The position numbers were made by a program, and so were the translations under genes. A model generated the notes under the pieces. That model ran no database searches, was not told the origin of the DNA, and saw only the letters and a list, made by a program, of their open reading frames with translations. A DNA stretch of 58,660 bases, taken from positions 66,001 through 124,660 of the forward strand of contig PMAT01000093.1 of assembly GCA_003152695.1 (NCBI GenBank), in the 5' to 3' direction. The DNA comes from Acidobacteriaceae bacterium (GTDB lineage: Bacteria; Acidobacteriota; Terriglobia; Terriglobales; Acidobacteriaceae). This document shows, piece by piece, positions 9,649-17,994 of the stretch; the first letter of the stretch is position 1, and every line of letters begins with the position of its first letter.

Positions 9649-9990
9649 GTGGACATGACATTCATCGATACCAACAAACTGCCAACCATCGAACGCTTGC
9701 CGGGCTGGAGAGGCCGCTATTTCGATTCCGCCAACCTGACGTTCGGACACTACGAGTTCGACGCTGGGGCCTCGATCCATGAGCATTCCCACCCCCAGGA
9801 AGAAGTTTGGGAAATCCTGGAAGGAAAACTGGAAATCACCATCGCTGGGGTCGCCCAGCGCGCAGGTCCCGGCTCGGTCGGAATCATTCCACCTAATGCG
9901 CTACATGCCGTAAAGGCCGTCTCACCCGGGAAGGCAATCGTCATAGACTATCCTTTGCGGAAGGATATTTCCCACTCAACGCACGATTAG
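9649..9990 (+). CDS. Small cupin-domain protein
   Basis: 113 residues, one cupin barrel. Motif 1 is GASIHEHSHPQEEVWEILEG, with His residues and a Glu placed as metal ligands, and motif 2 is PGSVGIIPPNALHAV. Small single-cupin proteins of this kind bind a divalent metal and may be enzymes or sensors; nothing nearby shows the substrate. Two starts (9649, 9655) are two codons apart and cannot be separated. Divergent from the secreted protein at 8879-9538. Confidence 0.82.
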   Translation: MDMTFIDTNKLPTIERLPGWRGRYFDSANLTFGHYEFDAGASIHEHSHPQEEVWEILEGKLEITIAGVAQRAGPGSVGIIPPNALHAVKAVSPGKAIVIDYPLRKDISHSTHD

Positions 9991-10061
9991 ATAGCGACTC
10001 CCCAGAGCAAACTTTTCCTCTCTGACAACTGGAATACAATAAGCCAGCGTCTAAGGTGCAG

Positions 10062-10844
10062 ATGTATTACAGCTTCATCATCCCGGCTTACAACGAGAGC
10101 GAACGGCTGGCTACTTCGCTCCCCAAAGTTTTTGCCTACATCCGGGAACGGCGGATGCAGGCTGAGGTGATCGTCGTAAACGACGGTTCCAGCGACGGCA
10201 CCGCCGAAGTCGCGCGCAGCTTTGCCAGCCGATGTCCCGAGATTCGATTGCTGGAGAACCCCGGTAATCGCGGCAAAGGCTACAGCGTGCGCAACGGCAT
10301 GTTGCACGCCAACGGCGACGTTCTGCTGTTTACCGACGCGGACTTGTCGTCGCCAATTTACGAAGCGACCAAGCTGTTCGCGGCGATTGAGGGGGGCGCG
10401 GATGTCGCCATTGGCTCGCGCTGGCTGCGGGCTGACCTGCAAACCGAGCGCCAGCCCTGGCACCGCCAGTTGTACGGACGGCTTTTCAATCTGGCGCTGC
10501 GCATCGTGCTGGGATTGAAGTATCGCGACACGCAATGCGGCTTCAAGGCGTTTACCCGGGCGGCGGCCCAGACCGTCTTCTCGCGGCAACGTGTCGAGCG
10601 CTGGGGATTCGATCCCGAGCTGCTCTTTCTGGCCAACAAGTTCAAGCTGCGCACCGTCGAGGTCGCGGTGGAGTGGGCGCACGATCACCGTTCCAAGATC
10701 AGTCCTATTCGCGACGGGTTGAAGATGGGCGTGGAGATGCTGGCGGTCCGCTGGAACGATCTGCGGGGCCTATACGAGCATCCTTCCACGACCATCGAAG
10801 AGCCGCAAGTTCAGCCCGCCGCCCCCGCCGAAATCGCAAAATAG
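10062..10844 (+). CDS. Glycosyltransferase family 2 (polyprenyl-phosphate type)
   Basis: 260 residues. The GT-A signature is complete: IPAYNESERL at the N-terminus, VIVVNDGSSDGT near residue 35, and the metal-binding acidic motif in FTDADLSSP near 90. The later RDTQCGFKAFTR and the RWGFDPELLFLA block are typical of dolichyl/undecaprenyl-phosphate sugar transferases (DPM1/ALG5 type). There is no membrane domain. I chose ATG 10062, because AAGG stands five bases upstream; GTG 10056 is the alternative. It probably makes a lipid-linked sugar, with the sugar unknown. Confidence 0.86.
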   Translation: MYYSFIIPAYNESERLATSLPKVFAYIRERRMQAEVIVVNDGSSDGTAEVARSFASRCPEIRLLENPGNRGKGYSVRNGMLHANGDVLLFTDADLSSPIYEATKLFAAIEGGADVAIGSRWLRADLQTERQPWHRQLYGRLFNLALRIVLGLKYRDTQCGFKAFTRAAAQTVFSRQRVERWGFDPELLFLANKFKLRTVEVAVEWAHDHRSKISPIRDGLKMGVEMLAVRWNDLRGLYEHPSTTIEEPQVQPAAPAEIAK

Positions 10845-10996
10845 CGCCCCGTCTTGCCCTGCCTTAAATTTTGTAGCCTTCGCGCAATCTCCGCATCTGC
10901 TCTAGGGGCGGCAACGTGGCACCACGCCCCGAAGCGTGGCGCAGCCGCAACGTTCGCTTTCTGCATCTCAAGTACGATTCACGATTGCAGCCTGTT

Positions 10997-12304
10997 ATGC
11001 ACAGCACCATCCCAATTCGCGATCTGCCGATGCCGGCGCCTCAAGCTGAGGTCTCGTTGCTGGAAAAATATCTGGCGGTGCGCGAGACTTCTCTCCACAT
11101 CTGTGCTCCCTTGAGCGTGGAAGATCACGGCCTGCAGCCCATGCCCGACGCCAGTCCGGCCAAGTGGCACTTGGCGCACACCACCTGGTTCTTCGAGACT
11201 TTTCTTCTGGCCAAGCACCTGTGCGACTATCGCCCCTCCCATCCCGCGTTTCGCAATCTATTTAATTCGTATTACAACGCCGTGGGCGATCGCCCGTTGC
11301 GGGCCATGCGGCACATCTTGTCGCGCCCTGGATTGGACGAAGTACATGCTTATCGCGCGTATGTGGACGATGCCATCGTGCACATCCTCACAACCGAGCC
11401 TGCGCCCGAACTGGTCGCGCTGATTACGCTCGGAATCAACCATGAGCAGCAGCACCAGGAGCTGATCGTCACCGACGTGAAGAACGGGCTGTGGACGAAT
11501 CCGCTGCGGCCGGCCTTTCGCCCAACGCCAGAAAGTCACCGGGCACCGAGTGCCTCTGCGGCCGTCCCGCCCATCGAGTGGCGCAGTTTCGACGAAGGCA
11601 TTTACAGCGCAGGTTTTGCGGGCGAAGGCTTCGCGTTCGACAACGAAGGCCCGCGTCACAACGTTTATCTCGAACGATTTCGCCTGGCCTCGCGGCTGGT
11701 GACCAACGGCGAGTATCTGGAATTCATGCGCGACAACGGTTACGGCACCGCCGAGCTGTGGCTGTCCGACGGCTGGGACTGCGTTCGCAGCAATCAGTGG
11801 AGCGCGCCGTTGTACTGGGAGCAGCGCGCTGGCGATTGGTGGCATTACACCATCGAAGGCATGAAGCCGTTGGAACTGAGCGAACCGGTTTGTCACGTCA
11901 GCTACTACGAGGCCGACGCCTTCGCTCGCTGGGCGGGAGCGCGGCTCGCAACGGAATTCGAGTGGGAGGTTGCCGCGCGGTCGTGCCGGGTGGCAGGCAA
12001 TCTGCTGGAGAGCGGGCATCTGCATCCGCGCGCGCTGACGGAAGAGGCGGTGGCGCCGTTGTCGCAGATGTTCGGCGACGTTTGGGAATGGACGGCCAGC
12101 CCGTACGCACCCTATCCCGGCTTCAAGCCGGCTGCGGGAGCCGTCGGCGAGTACAACGGCAAGTTCATGTGCAATCAGATGGTGTTGCGCGGCGGCTCGT
12201 GCGCTACGCCGCAGTCGCACATTCGCGCCACCTATCGCAACTTCTTTCCGCCCCATGTGCGCTGGCAATTTATGGGCATACGGTTGGCCAATGGCAACAA
12301 CTAG
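10997..12304 (+). CDS. egtB: Ergothioneine synthase EgtB-type sulfoxide synthase
   Basis: 435 residues. The N-terminal DinB-like part carries the iron ligands: WHLAHTTWFFE, then HEQQHQE (HxxxHxE). The C-terminal FGE-sulfatase domain shows EGPRHNVYLERFRLASRLVTNGEY, WEWTASPY and the terminal RGGSCATPQSHIRATYRNFF block. EgtB joins hercynine and a thiol donor with oxygen. The ATG at 10997 gives the expected length; the frame is open further upstream. It overlaps egtD by 14 bases. No egtA, egtC or egtE is visible, so the donor (gamma-glutamyl-cysteine or cysteine) cannot be told. Confidence 0.9.
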   Translation: MHSTIPIRDLPMPAPQAEVSLLEKYLAVRETSLHICAPLSVEDHGLQPMPDASPAKWHLAHTTWFFETFLLAKHLCDYRPSHPAFRNLFNSYYNAVGDRPLRAMRHILSRPGLDEVHAYRAYVDDAIVHILTTEPAPELVALITLGINHEQQHQELIVTDVKNGLWTNPLRPAFRPTPESHRAPSASAAVPPIEWRSFDEGIYSAGFAGEGFAFDNEGPRHNVYLERFRLASRLVTNGEYLEFMRDNGYGTAELWLSDGWDCVRSNQWSAPLYWEQRAGDWWHYTIEGMKPLELSEPVCHVSYYEADAFARWAGARLATEFEWEVAARSCRVAGNLLESGHLHPRALTEEAVAPLSQMFGDVWEWTASPYAPYPGFKPAAGAVGEYNGKFMCNQMVLRGGSCATPQSHIRATYRNFFPPHVRWQFMGIRLANGNN

Positions 12305-13256
12305 CAAGCAACTTCAGTTCCTGGCGAACGACGCCATCGCCTTGGAAGCACTCGAGGGTCTGAGTGCGACACCCAAGCGGCTGCCGTCGAAGCTGTTTTA
12401 CGACCACATCGGCTCGGCCCTCTTCGAGCAGATCACCGAGTTGCCGGAGTACTACCTGACGCGCACCGAGCGCTCGATCCTTGAGACGTACGCGGGCGAG
12501 ATCCTGCAACATGCCGGAACGTCGCTGACGCTGGTCGAACTCGGCGCCGGCACCGCCAGCAAGACCTGCATTCTGATTGAGGAGTTGCTGCGCCGGCAAA
12601 GCCGCGCCCTGTTTTATCCCATTGACGTTTCGCCTTCCGCGTTGCAGGAAGCGGAAGCGCAACTCGGACGGCAATTTCCCGGACTGCGGGTCAATCCCAT
12701 CGTCGCCGACTACACCGGAGGCGTGCCCGCGCTCAGTCGCATCAGCGGGCGCAAGCTGGTGCTCTACATCGGATCGAGTATTGGGAATTTCGAGCCCGAC
12801 GAGTCGGTGCGGATTTTGCGCCGCATCCGCCGGACGCTGCGCGCGGGCGACGCTCTGCTGCTGGGCGCCGATTTCGCCAAGAGTCCGAAGATCCTGCTGC
12901 CCGCCTACGACGATTCGCAGGGAGTTACGGCGGCGTTTAACAAGAACATTCTGGCGCGCCTGAATCGCGAGTTGGATGCCGACTTCGAGGTCGATCGCTT
13001 CCGCCACGTCGCGCTGTGGAACCGCCGCCAGTCGCGCATCGAGGCGTATCTCGAGAGCACAACCGCGCAAACGGCATTCATCCCGGCGCTCGACCTGGAC
13101 CTGTCGTTCGCGCCCGGCGAACGCATCCACACTGAGAACAGCTACAAGTACACCGACGCCATGATCGAATCGATCCTGCGCGACAGCGGCTTCACCCTGG
13201 AGCACACCTGGTGCGACCGAAAGAAATGGTTTGGGGTGCACCTGGCGCGGGTGTAG
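12291..13256 (+). CDS. egtD: L-histidine N-alpha-methyltransferase EgtD
   Basis: 321 residues, normal length. The SAM-binding motif VELGAGTASKT stands near residue 80, followed by FYPIDVSPSALQEA and LYIGSSIGNFEPDE, all hallmarks of the EgtD (DUF2260) family. The C-terminal substrate-binding block reads IHTENSYKYT, as in EgtD. It trimethylates histidine to hercynine, the substrate of EgtB. Its start lies inside the end of egtB, so the two are probably translated in a fixed ratio as an ergothioneine operon. Confidence 0.93.
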   Translation: MATTSKQLQFLANDAIALEALEGLSATPKRLPSKLFYDHIGSALFEQITELPEYYLTRTERSILETYAGEILQHAGTSLTLVELGAGTASKTCILIEELLRRQSRALFYPIDVSPSALQEAEAQLGRQFPGLRVNPIVADYTGGVPALSRISGRKLVLYIGSSIGNFEPDESVRILRRIRRTLRAGDALLLGADFAKSPKILLPAYDDSQGVTAAFNKNILARLNRELDADFEVDRFRHVALWNRRQSRIEAYLESTTAQTAFIPALDLDLSFAPGERIHTENSYKYTDAMIESILRDSGFTLEHTWCDRKKWFGVHLARV

Positions 13257-13557
13257 GGCTGTGATCGGAAGACAAAGTCCCCACCCAAGCAAAATCAGCT
13301 TGGGTGGGGCACCCTGATGGTTGGCTGGGCCACCCGCCCCATGGCGAAAGGGGGGCGACGGTCGCTTCGGAGGTTTTGGACACTCCACGGGCCCTTAGAG
13401 TCTTTCCGACGAACACCGCTCACAACCGAATACGTGACCCTAGTCGGGCAGCAGTCAGTCTCGATAGGGGGCAATATTTACAGAGCCGCGCCAGCGTCGG
13501 GCGGTCCCCGACATGAAACAGCAACTCTCAACGAACGCGGTCAGGGGAGAAGCAGAC
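13257..13557. repeat. Repeat-bearing spacer, CCACCCAAGC element at 13279-13340
   Basis: The 301-base spacer behind egtD holds a perfect hairpin, CCCCACCCAAGC, loop AAAATCA, GCTTGGGTGGGG (13279-13309), which may end the egt transcript. It is followed by a conserved tail GGCACCCTGATGGTTGGCTG to about 13340. The loop, right arm and tail recur at 15115-15162. I see no gene in the rest. Confidence 0.7.
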
Positions 13558-13752
13558 CTACCGTCTGGAAAGAATCAATTTGACTACTTGTCCAAGTGTC
13601 CAACCAATTCCTTTTAGGCTCTCAAGAGCAAGCGGCGTCGTATGCACAGTGCATGTGGATTCTGCGTTGCGCTGTAGTACCCGCTGAAAGCGGTCATCCT
13701 CGCCCGACGTCGATTTCGGTGGTTCGTGCAAAAGGATTGTGTCGTGCATCAT
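13558..13752 (-). CDS. Small hypothetical protein
   Basis: 64 residues (or 63 from the second ATG at 13749). A strong ribosome site, AAAGGAG, stands about six bases before the ATG pair, which is the main reason to accept it. The product (LLHEPPKSTSGEDDRFQRVLQ...) has no signal peptide or known motif. It lies 57 bases behind the membrane protein gene on the same strand and may be co-transcribed with it. It could still be a chance frame. Confidence 0.5.
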   Translation of the reverse strand: MMHDTILLHEPPKSTSGEDDRFQRVLQRNAESTCTVHTTPLALESLKGIGWTLGQVVKLILSRR

Positions 13753-13809
13753 AGCTCCTTTATTGTACTCCGTTCACGGTTCACTGTAATGAGATTGCAT
13801 GGGTTAGTT

Positions 13810-14928
13810 TCAAGATGCCCCGTTCTGAGTTGGCACGAGATCCCGTTTTGGGCTTGCAAGGAGCATTCCTACAAAGCTCGCAACCACTTGCAGTGCGTGG
13901 AACTCTAGTTGCCCCATACAGCTTCGCTTGTCGGCATCCAACGATAGTACATAACGGCTCTGCTCGTTAGGGTTTGTTGGAATTTGGACACACGCATGAC
14001 AGAGCGGCACATACCCCGTTTGCAGCGGTTTAAAAACGTTGGACAACAACGACATACGAGAGTAACGAGGGGTTACGGTTTCAACTGCGGTCAACAGAAT
14101 CCCGTGTTGTACTTTCGTAAATGGAACATAAATGACGCCTTTCGATTCTGCCTTAAGCGCTTCGTCCGCAGCGCTTCCCGAGGGCAGACCTTGCGGCGGA
14201 AAATTGTACGTGTTATCCGGATACTGCAACAACAGGCCAAAATTGTCTGTCGTCTTGTGCCGCAATAGGACCGTCGCATCCAGTTTAGGGCTCTTGGGGT
14301 TCGCCTTTTCTAACGAGAAGGTCAGCGCTTGCAGGATGCGTCTGAGGAGCTCTGCTTCGGCGGCGGTCGCGTGACTCGACGTAGCTAAACGCATTGCTTC
14401 TACAGCAACATCACGAAGCGAACTTAGCAATATGTTATGGCGCTCCACGCGGCGCAGCATTCGGTGATGATGGTATACCATGCTCAGAGTAACGGGAATG
14501 GAGATCAGGGATAGCCAAAACATCGTGCGCCCGCTCTCTTTCAACAAACCCATCGTATGGATTGATAACCAGATTGCCGCGGTACTTGTTTGGCCCGTAA
14601 GACGTCCTACAGCTAAATGCAAAAGCGTCTCGCCGACCTCAAAGAGGGAGAACATACCGACTACGTATGCGAGATATGGTGCAACATGCAGACGGAAGCT
14701 GTAGCTGAGACACCATCCCAACATATACCCATAAGCGCCCAGTTTCTCCCAGAGCTGCCAAATTTGAGCTCGCAACTCGGGAATTGCCGACTTGTCTGGA
14801 GTAGGGCTGTCGGGCAAGATGCCGGGCCCCGATTGTGGCTCCTGGGTCATGGATGGATGAGGGCTACCATTACTGCCTATTTCTTTCCTATTGTCAAGGA
14901 AACTCGGCGTTGGGCACCCGGAATGCAA
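13810..14928 (-). CDS. Membrane protein with cytoplasmic GAF-like domain
   Basis: Up to 372 residues; the ATG at 14850 (MTQEPQSGP) is an equally good start and would give 346. Two or three membrane segments lie at about 75-160 (VAPYLAYVVGMFSLF, MFWLSLISIPVTLSMVY). A helical linker follows with RDVAVEAMRL, and then a domain (about 205-350) with alternating strands (TVLLRHKTTDNFGLLLQYP, IYVPFTKVQHGILLTAVE) that resembles a GAF sensor. No output domain is seen. AT content is higher than in the neighbouring housekeeping genes, which may indicate transfer. Confidence 0.7.
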   Translation of the reverse strand: MHSGCPTPSFLDNRKEIGSNGSPHPSMTQEPQSGPGILPDSPTPDKSAIPELRAQIWQLWEKLGAYGYMLGWCLSYSFRLHVAPYLAYVVGMFSLFEVGETLLHLAVGRLTGQTSTAAIWLSIHTMGLLKESGRTMFWLSLISIPVTLSMVYHHHRMLRRVERHNILLSSLRDVAVEAMRLATSSHATAAEAELLRRILQALTFSLEKANPKSPKLDATVLLRHKTTDNFGLLLQYPDNTYNFPPQGLPSGSAADEALKAESKGVIYVPFTKVQHGILLTAVETVTPRYSRMSLLSNVFKPLQTGYVPLCHACVQIPTNPNEQSRYVLSLDADKRSCMGQLEFHALQVVASFVGMLLASPKRDLVPTQNGAS

Positions 14929-14958
14929 TGAATTGCGAAGGTTCCTCTTCTGCCTGAT

Positions 14959-15075
14959 GCCCCGGTTCGCGTCCGTCTTTTGGACGCGAACCGGGGCAGA
15001 GGAAGGTTCGGGCCGGGCGACTGAACATTTTCAACTCATGATTCCTGGACGTCCACTCCGATTCGCGAGCCTCTA
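14959..15075. repeat. Dispersed repeat R1 (hairpin plus AACATTTTCAACTCA)
   Basis: Starts with a perfect 16-bp stem, GCCCCGGTTCGCGTCC, loop GTCTTTT, and the exact reverse complement (14959-14997). A conserved tail follows (AGGTTCGGGCCGG, GAACATTTTCAACTCA, GTCCACTCCGATTCG). Related copies lie near 16681, 17241, 18642 and 20263. Confidence 0.8.
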
Positions 15076-15083
15076 ACTCATAT

Positions 15084-15287
15084 CTATCGGGGGTCGTGTG
15101 TAGTGGTCCCAGGCAAAATCAGCTTGGGTGGGGCACCCTGATGGTTGGCTGGGCCACCCGCCTTTCCGCTTCTGGGCTGTGGCCGTGGGACTTCATCTTT
15201 CGGAACCCGGAAGATCGCGGTCATAGCCCCTTCAAAGTTTTCCCTTGCTTTCCGGCCCTCGATGTATTCGTATTTCCTTTTCATCAT
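15084..15287 (-). CDS. Small acidobacterial-type protein, tail read from a repeat
   Basis: 67 residues from ATG 15287; the next codon is also ATG, and a TTG two codons upstream is possible. The first 40 residues (MKRKYEYIEGRKARENFEGA, then MTAIFRVPKDEV) look like a small protein type I recall from acidobacteria (EGxxAxxNFExAMxxxFxVPK). The rest, GGPANHQGAPPKLIL, is encoded by the dispersed CCACCCAAGC/TGATGGTTGGCTG repeat, so the original C-terminus has apparently been replaced. No ribosome site is evident. Function unknown. Confidence 0.55.
   Translation of the reverse strand: MMKRKYEYIEGRKARENFEGAMTAIFRVPKDEVPRPQPRSGKAGGPANHQGAPPKLILPGTTTHDPR
15115..15162. repeat. Second copy of the CCACCCAAGC/TGATGGTTGGCTG element
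   Basis: From GCAAAATCAGCTTGGGTGGG to GGCTGGGCCACCCGCC it is identical to 13289-13338, but the left hairpin arm is missing. It overlaps the 3' end of the small minus-strand gene. Confidence 0.8.
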
Positions 15288-15320
15288 CTGCAATTAAATA
15301 CCAAATGCCATACCTGCGCC

Positions 15321-16529
15321 ATGACAGATAAGAAACACGGCGATGACCCATCCGGGAAGCCCGACACTCAGCCTTCGCCGCAACGTCCAGTTCCAATGCC
15401 TCCACAGCAGAGCCAAATGGGAGAAGCCAGCAATGGCGATTCCACAGCAAAGCAGGGCGTAGCCAGCGAGCTTTCGCGAGAATTCAAATGGGTAGAGATC
15501 GCACAAATTGCCTCGAATGTCGTACTCGCTATCGTTGGCATCATTGCCCTGTGTATTTATAACGGACAACTTTCCGTGATGAAGGGCCAGCTTAAGCAGA
15601 TGCAATCTAGCGGCCAGCAAACCGACCAAACTATCGTCCTGCTGCGCCAGCAAGCTACTGACACCCATGCACTCGCCGAGGCCGCTAAAGCGCAGGCCGA
15701 CCAAGCGAAGGCTCAGACCGACAAGATGGCGGAATCTTTGAGCAAGAGCGATGAACTCATCCGAGAAGCTTCCGCGCAGGCCAAGGCAGCCCAGGATTCT
15801 GTTAAGTTGGCTACCGAGGAATCCGCGCGTAGCGGTATCCGAACCGAAAAACAGCTGAACATTCTGCAAGACCAAGTAGTGGCCAGCCGCGACCAAGCTA
15901 ATGCGGCGCTCAACTCTGCCCTCGCGATTCAAAAGCAAACGGAAATCTCCGAGCGCCCGTGGATTTCCGTGGAGGCCACAGCGGAGCGACTCATATTCGT
16001 TAATGGCCGGCAGGCAGCTTTGGTGCTTAAACTGTCGATTAAGAATGTCGGCAAGTCTGTTGCGAAGAACGTTCAAGCCGACGCTAAAATGTTCGCTGCG
16101 CCACCGGGACTTCCCATCGCCGTCGAATCGCCCACGAAGCAGCGGGAGCTTTGCGACCATCCCAAGCTCTCCCAAATGTTCAGTACTGACTTGTTCCCCT
16201 CCGGCCATCCTGTGGAGCGAGAATTGGACATCAGCGTTCTGCCGAGCGACATAGCTGCCCAATCGTCTTCCACGGCCGACAAGTCCCACAGTTTTGTCGG
16301 GTTTTACGTCGTTGGCTGTCTGACCTACCTCTTCAGTTTCGACAACAAAGTTGGCCAAACCCGTTTTGCCTATCACGTCATTGGGCCAGCGGGATTCACT
16401 TCCGGTGGTCAACCTGTAAACTTGCCCAATGGGACGATTCCGATGATGAGTTTCGAGGTAGGGGTTGATGTACCCAAAGACAAGATTAGCTTGATGCAAG
16501 AAGCTCTTGCGAGTAACGATGCTCGCTAG
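15321..16529 (+). CDS. Membrane-anchored coiled-coil protein
   Basis: 402 residues from the ATG at 15321; the frame is open upstream but only through repeat DNA. A hydrophilic Pro/Gln-rich N-terminus (about 1-50) is followed by one membrane helix (IASNVVLAIVGIIALCIYNG, about 65-85). A long Ala/Gln/Lys coiled coil spans about 90-205 (LAEAAKAQADQAKAQTDKMAES...). The C-terminal domain (about 215-400) starts RPWISVEATAERLIF and is beta-rich, as in bacterial proteins with an unnamed domain after a SERPWI motif. Topology suggests a C-terminal domain outside the cytoplasm or a membrane-bound sensor. No known function. Confidence 0.75.
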   Translation: MTDKKHGDDPSGKPDTQPSPQRPVPMPPQQSQMGEASNGDSTAKQGVASELSREFKWVEIAQIASNVVLAIVGIIALCIYNGQLSVMKGQLKQMQSSGQQTDQTIVLLRQQATDTHALAEAAKAQADQAKAQTDKMAESLSKSDELIREASAQAKAAQDSVKLATEESARSGIRTEKQLNILQDQVVASRDQANAALNSALAIQKQTEISERPWISVEATAERLIFVNGRQAALVLKLSIKNVGKSVAKNVQADAKMFAAPPGLPIAVESPTKQRELCDHPKLSQMFSTDLFPSGHPVERELDISVLPSDIAAQSSSTADKSHSFVGFYVVGCLTYLFSFDNKVGQTRFAYHVIGPAGFTSGGQPVNLPNGTIPMMSFEVGVDVPKDKISLMQEALASNDAR

Positions 16530-17328
16530 TCCTGTCACGGCAATCAATATGATAGCCAGAATTGTGTGCCAAGTATATTGTTGCCGGATGTTGACCAAAT
16601 GTTTTCAATACTTTACTGGCATGAGGAGGAGGAGGGTATACCCGTTGCTCATATCCCCGCTCTTGAGAAGCGAGAAGCCTGGTGCCCAGGTTCGCCTCTG
16701 TCTTTGGGACGCTACCTGGGCAGGGGAAGGTTTGGGACGATCCACCGAACATTTTCAACTCACGACCTCTTGGCTGTCCAATCCGATTCGATCTCCGCGA
16801 CTCCCAGCGCCGCAGGCGAAAAATCTTAGCCCACCCCTCAGGGCGGGGTAATCGTAGATAGGAGAGTCGAGTCCCGCTGGCCCATTTATGTACTTTCGTA
16901 ATCTTGACAGCCCGGCAAAGTGCGTTAGGCTGATAAGTTGGGCATAGTGTGCCCAAGGGCTTCGCAGGCGGTCTGAACAACGTCTGCGATGCCGGGAGTT
17001 CTTTGACAATTCGTGGTCTCGTACAGACGGAGGGTACATCGCATTTTCGGGTCCGCTCCGGGCTCCAGGCTGAGGTAAGTCCTACTGGCTCAAGATTTTG
17101 CCAATAAGTCCTTGCGGCTCAAGATTTTGCGCGGATTTCTTGGTGCTGGCCCAATATTTTCAATATTTTACAGGCATGAGGGGGAGGGGGGTATACCCGT
17201 TGTTTGTTCGTGTGACCCCGCTCTTAAGAAGCGAGAAGCCCGGCGCCCAGGTTCGCGTCCGTCTTCTTAGACGCTAAACCTGGTGAGCAAACCAATCTCA
17301 GGCGCCAGGCTCCGGCATTGTGCTCTTG
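16530..17328. repeat. 800-base gene-free stretch made largely of repeats
   Basis: Unit A (16602-16805): TTTTCAATACTTTACTGGCATGAGG..., GGTATACCCGTTG, then CTCTTGAGAAGCGAGAAGCC and a full R-family copy (R2, from about 16681). Unit B (17155-17290): the same start, then a short R copy (R3). Between them lies a near-perfect tandem pair of TAAGTCCTxxxGGCTCAAGA (17076-17102 and 17105-17131). I see no credible gene; minus-strand frames here read only through repeat sequence. Confidence 0.75.
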
Positions 17329-17871
17329 TTAGCTGCGCGCCAGACGCCTTACAGCCAGGCTCAGCATCAGACGCGTCATCCCGGTGAAGATCATGCTGAT
17401 TCCGACCAGCGTGCCGATCACCCATAACGAGCTGGAGGGCCACTGGCGCCAGACCAGCACGCCGAGGATCAAGGTGACGATGCCGTCGAACAGAATCCAG
17501 CCTGATCCCGGGATAGCGCGGGCGGGGAAGTAAGCCACTAGGTCGAACACTCCCTCCACCACAAAGAAAATCGCCAGCGCCAGAGTGAATGCGGCAACCC
17601 CCAACACGGGATGCAGCAGAAAATAGCAACCGGCGATCAGATACAGAACCGCGACCAGGAGCTTCCAGAGTATGTGCCCGACGCCTTTCGACTGGAAGGC
17701 GTGGATGAACTGAAATATGCCGCTGAAGACGATCAGCCAGGCGATGACCAAAACCACACCCCACGAGGTGGCGAACGGGATCGCGATGGCCAGGAAACCG
17801 AAGACGATGAGCAGAATCGCCCACACAATTGACATTCCGGAGCCGGGGTTGGAGAGTCCTGTTTGTGTCAT
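17329..17871 (-). CDS. HdeD-family (DUF308) membrane protein
   Basis: 180 residues and six predicted membrane helices in three pairs (IVWAILLIVFGFLAIAIPF, VVLVIAWLIVFSGIFQFIHA, LLVAVLYLIAGCYFLLHP, AFTLALAIFFVVEGVFDLVA, WILFDGIVTLILGVLVW, LWVIGTLVGISMIFTGMTRL). The repeated G(I/V)xxLxxG pattern and the loop PGSGWILFDGIVTLILG are typical of HdeD-like proteins, linked in E. coli to acid resistance. AAGGAGG stands about ten bases before the ATG at 17871. Monocistronic. Confidence 0.87.
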   Translation of the reverse strand: MTQTGLSNPGSGMSIVWAILLIVFGFLAIAIPFATSWGVVLVIAWLIVFSGIFQFIHAFQSKGVGHILWKLLVAVLYLIAGCYFLLHPVLGVAAFTLALAIFFVVEGVFDLVAYFPARAIPGSGWILFDGIVTLILGVLVWRQWPSSSLWVIGTLVGISMIFTGMTRLMLSLAVRRLARS

Positions 17872-17994
17872 GTTCTGAATTCCTCCTTGCAGCCGACCTC
17901 ATGTTAGCAGCTTGGCGCTGGGGCACGACGCAGCAGAGATGTGTGTCTGCCTGTTACAAGTTCCTGCCAAGGAATGCGGACGCAGCAGTCCCGG

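Noticed and set aside
13304-13583. Short plus-strand frames behind egtD
   Set aside because: They begin inside the dispersed repeat and lack ribosome sites.
16486-16980. A 164-codon minus-strand frame
   Set aside because: It is composed of repeat sequence (unit A and R2), has no ribosome site and no domain.
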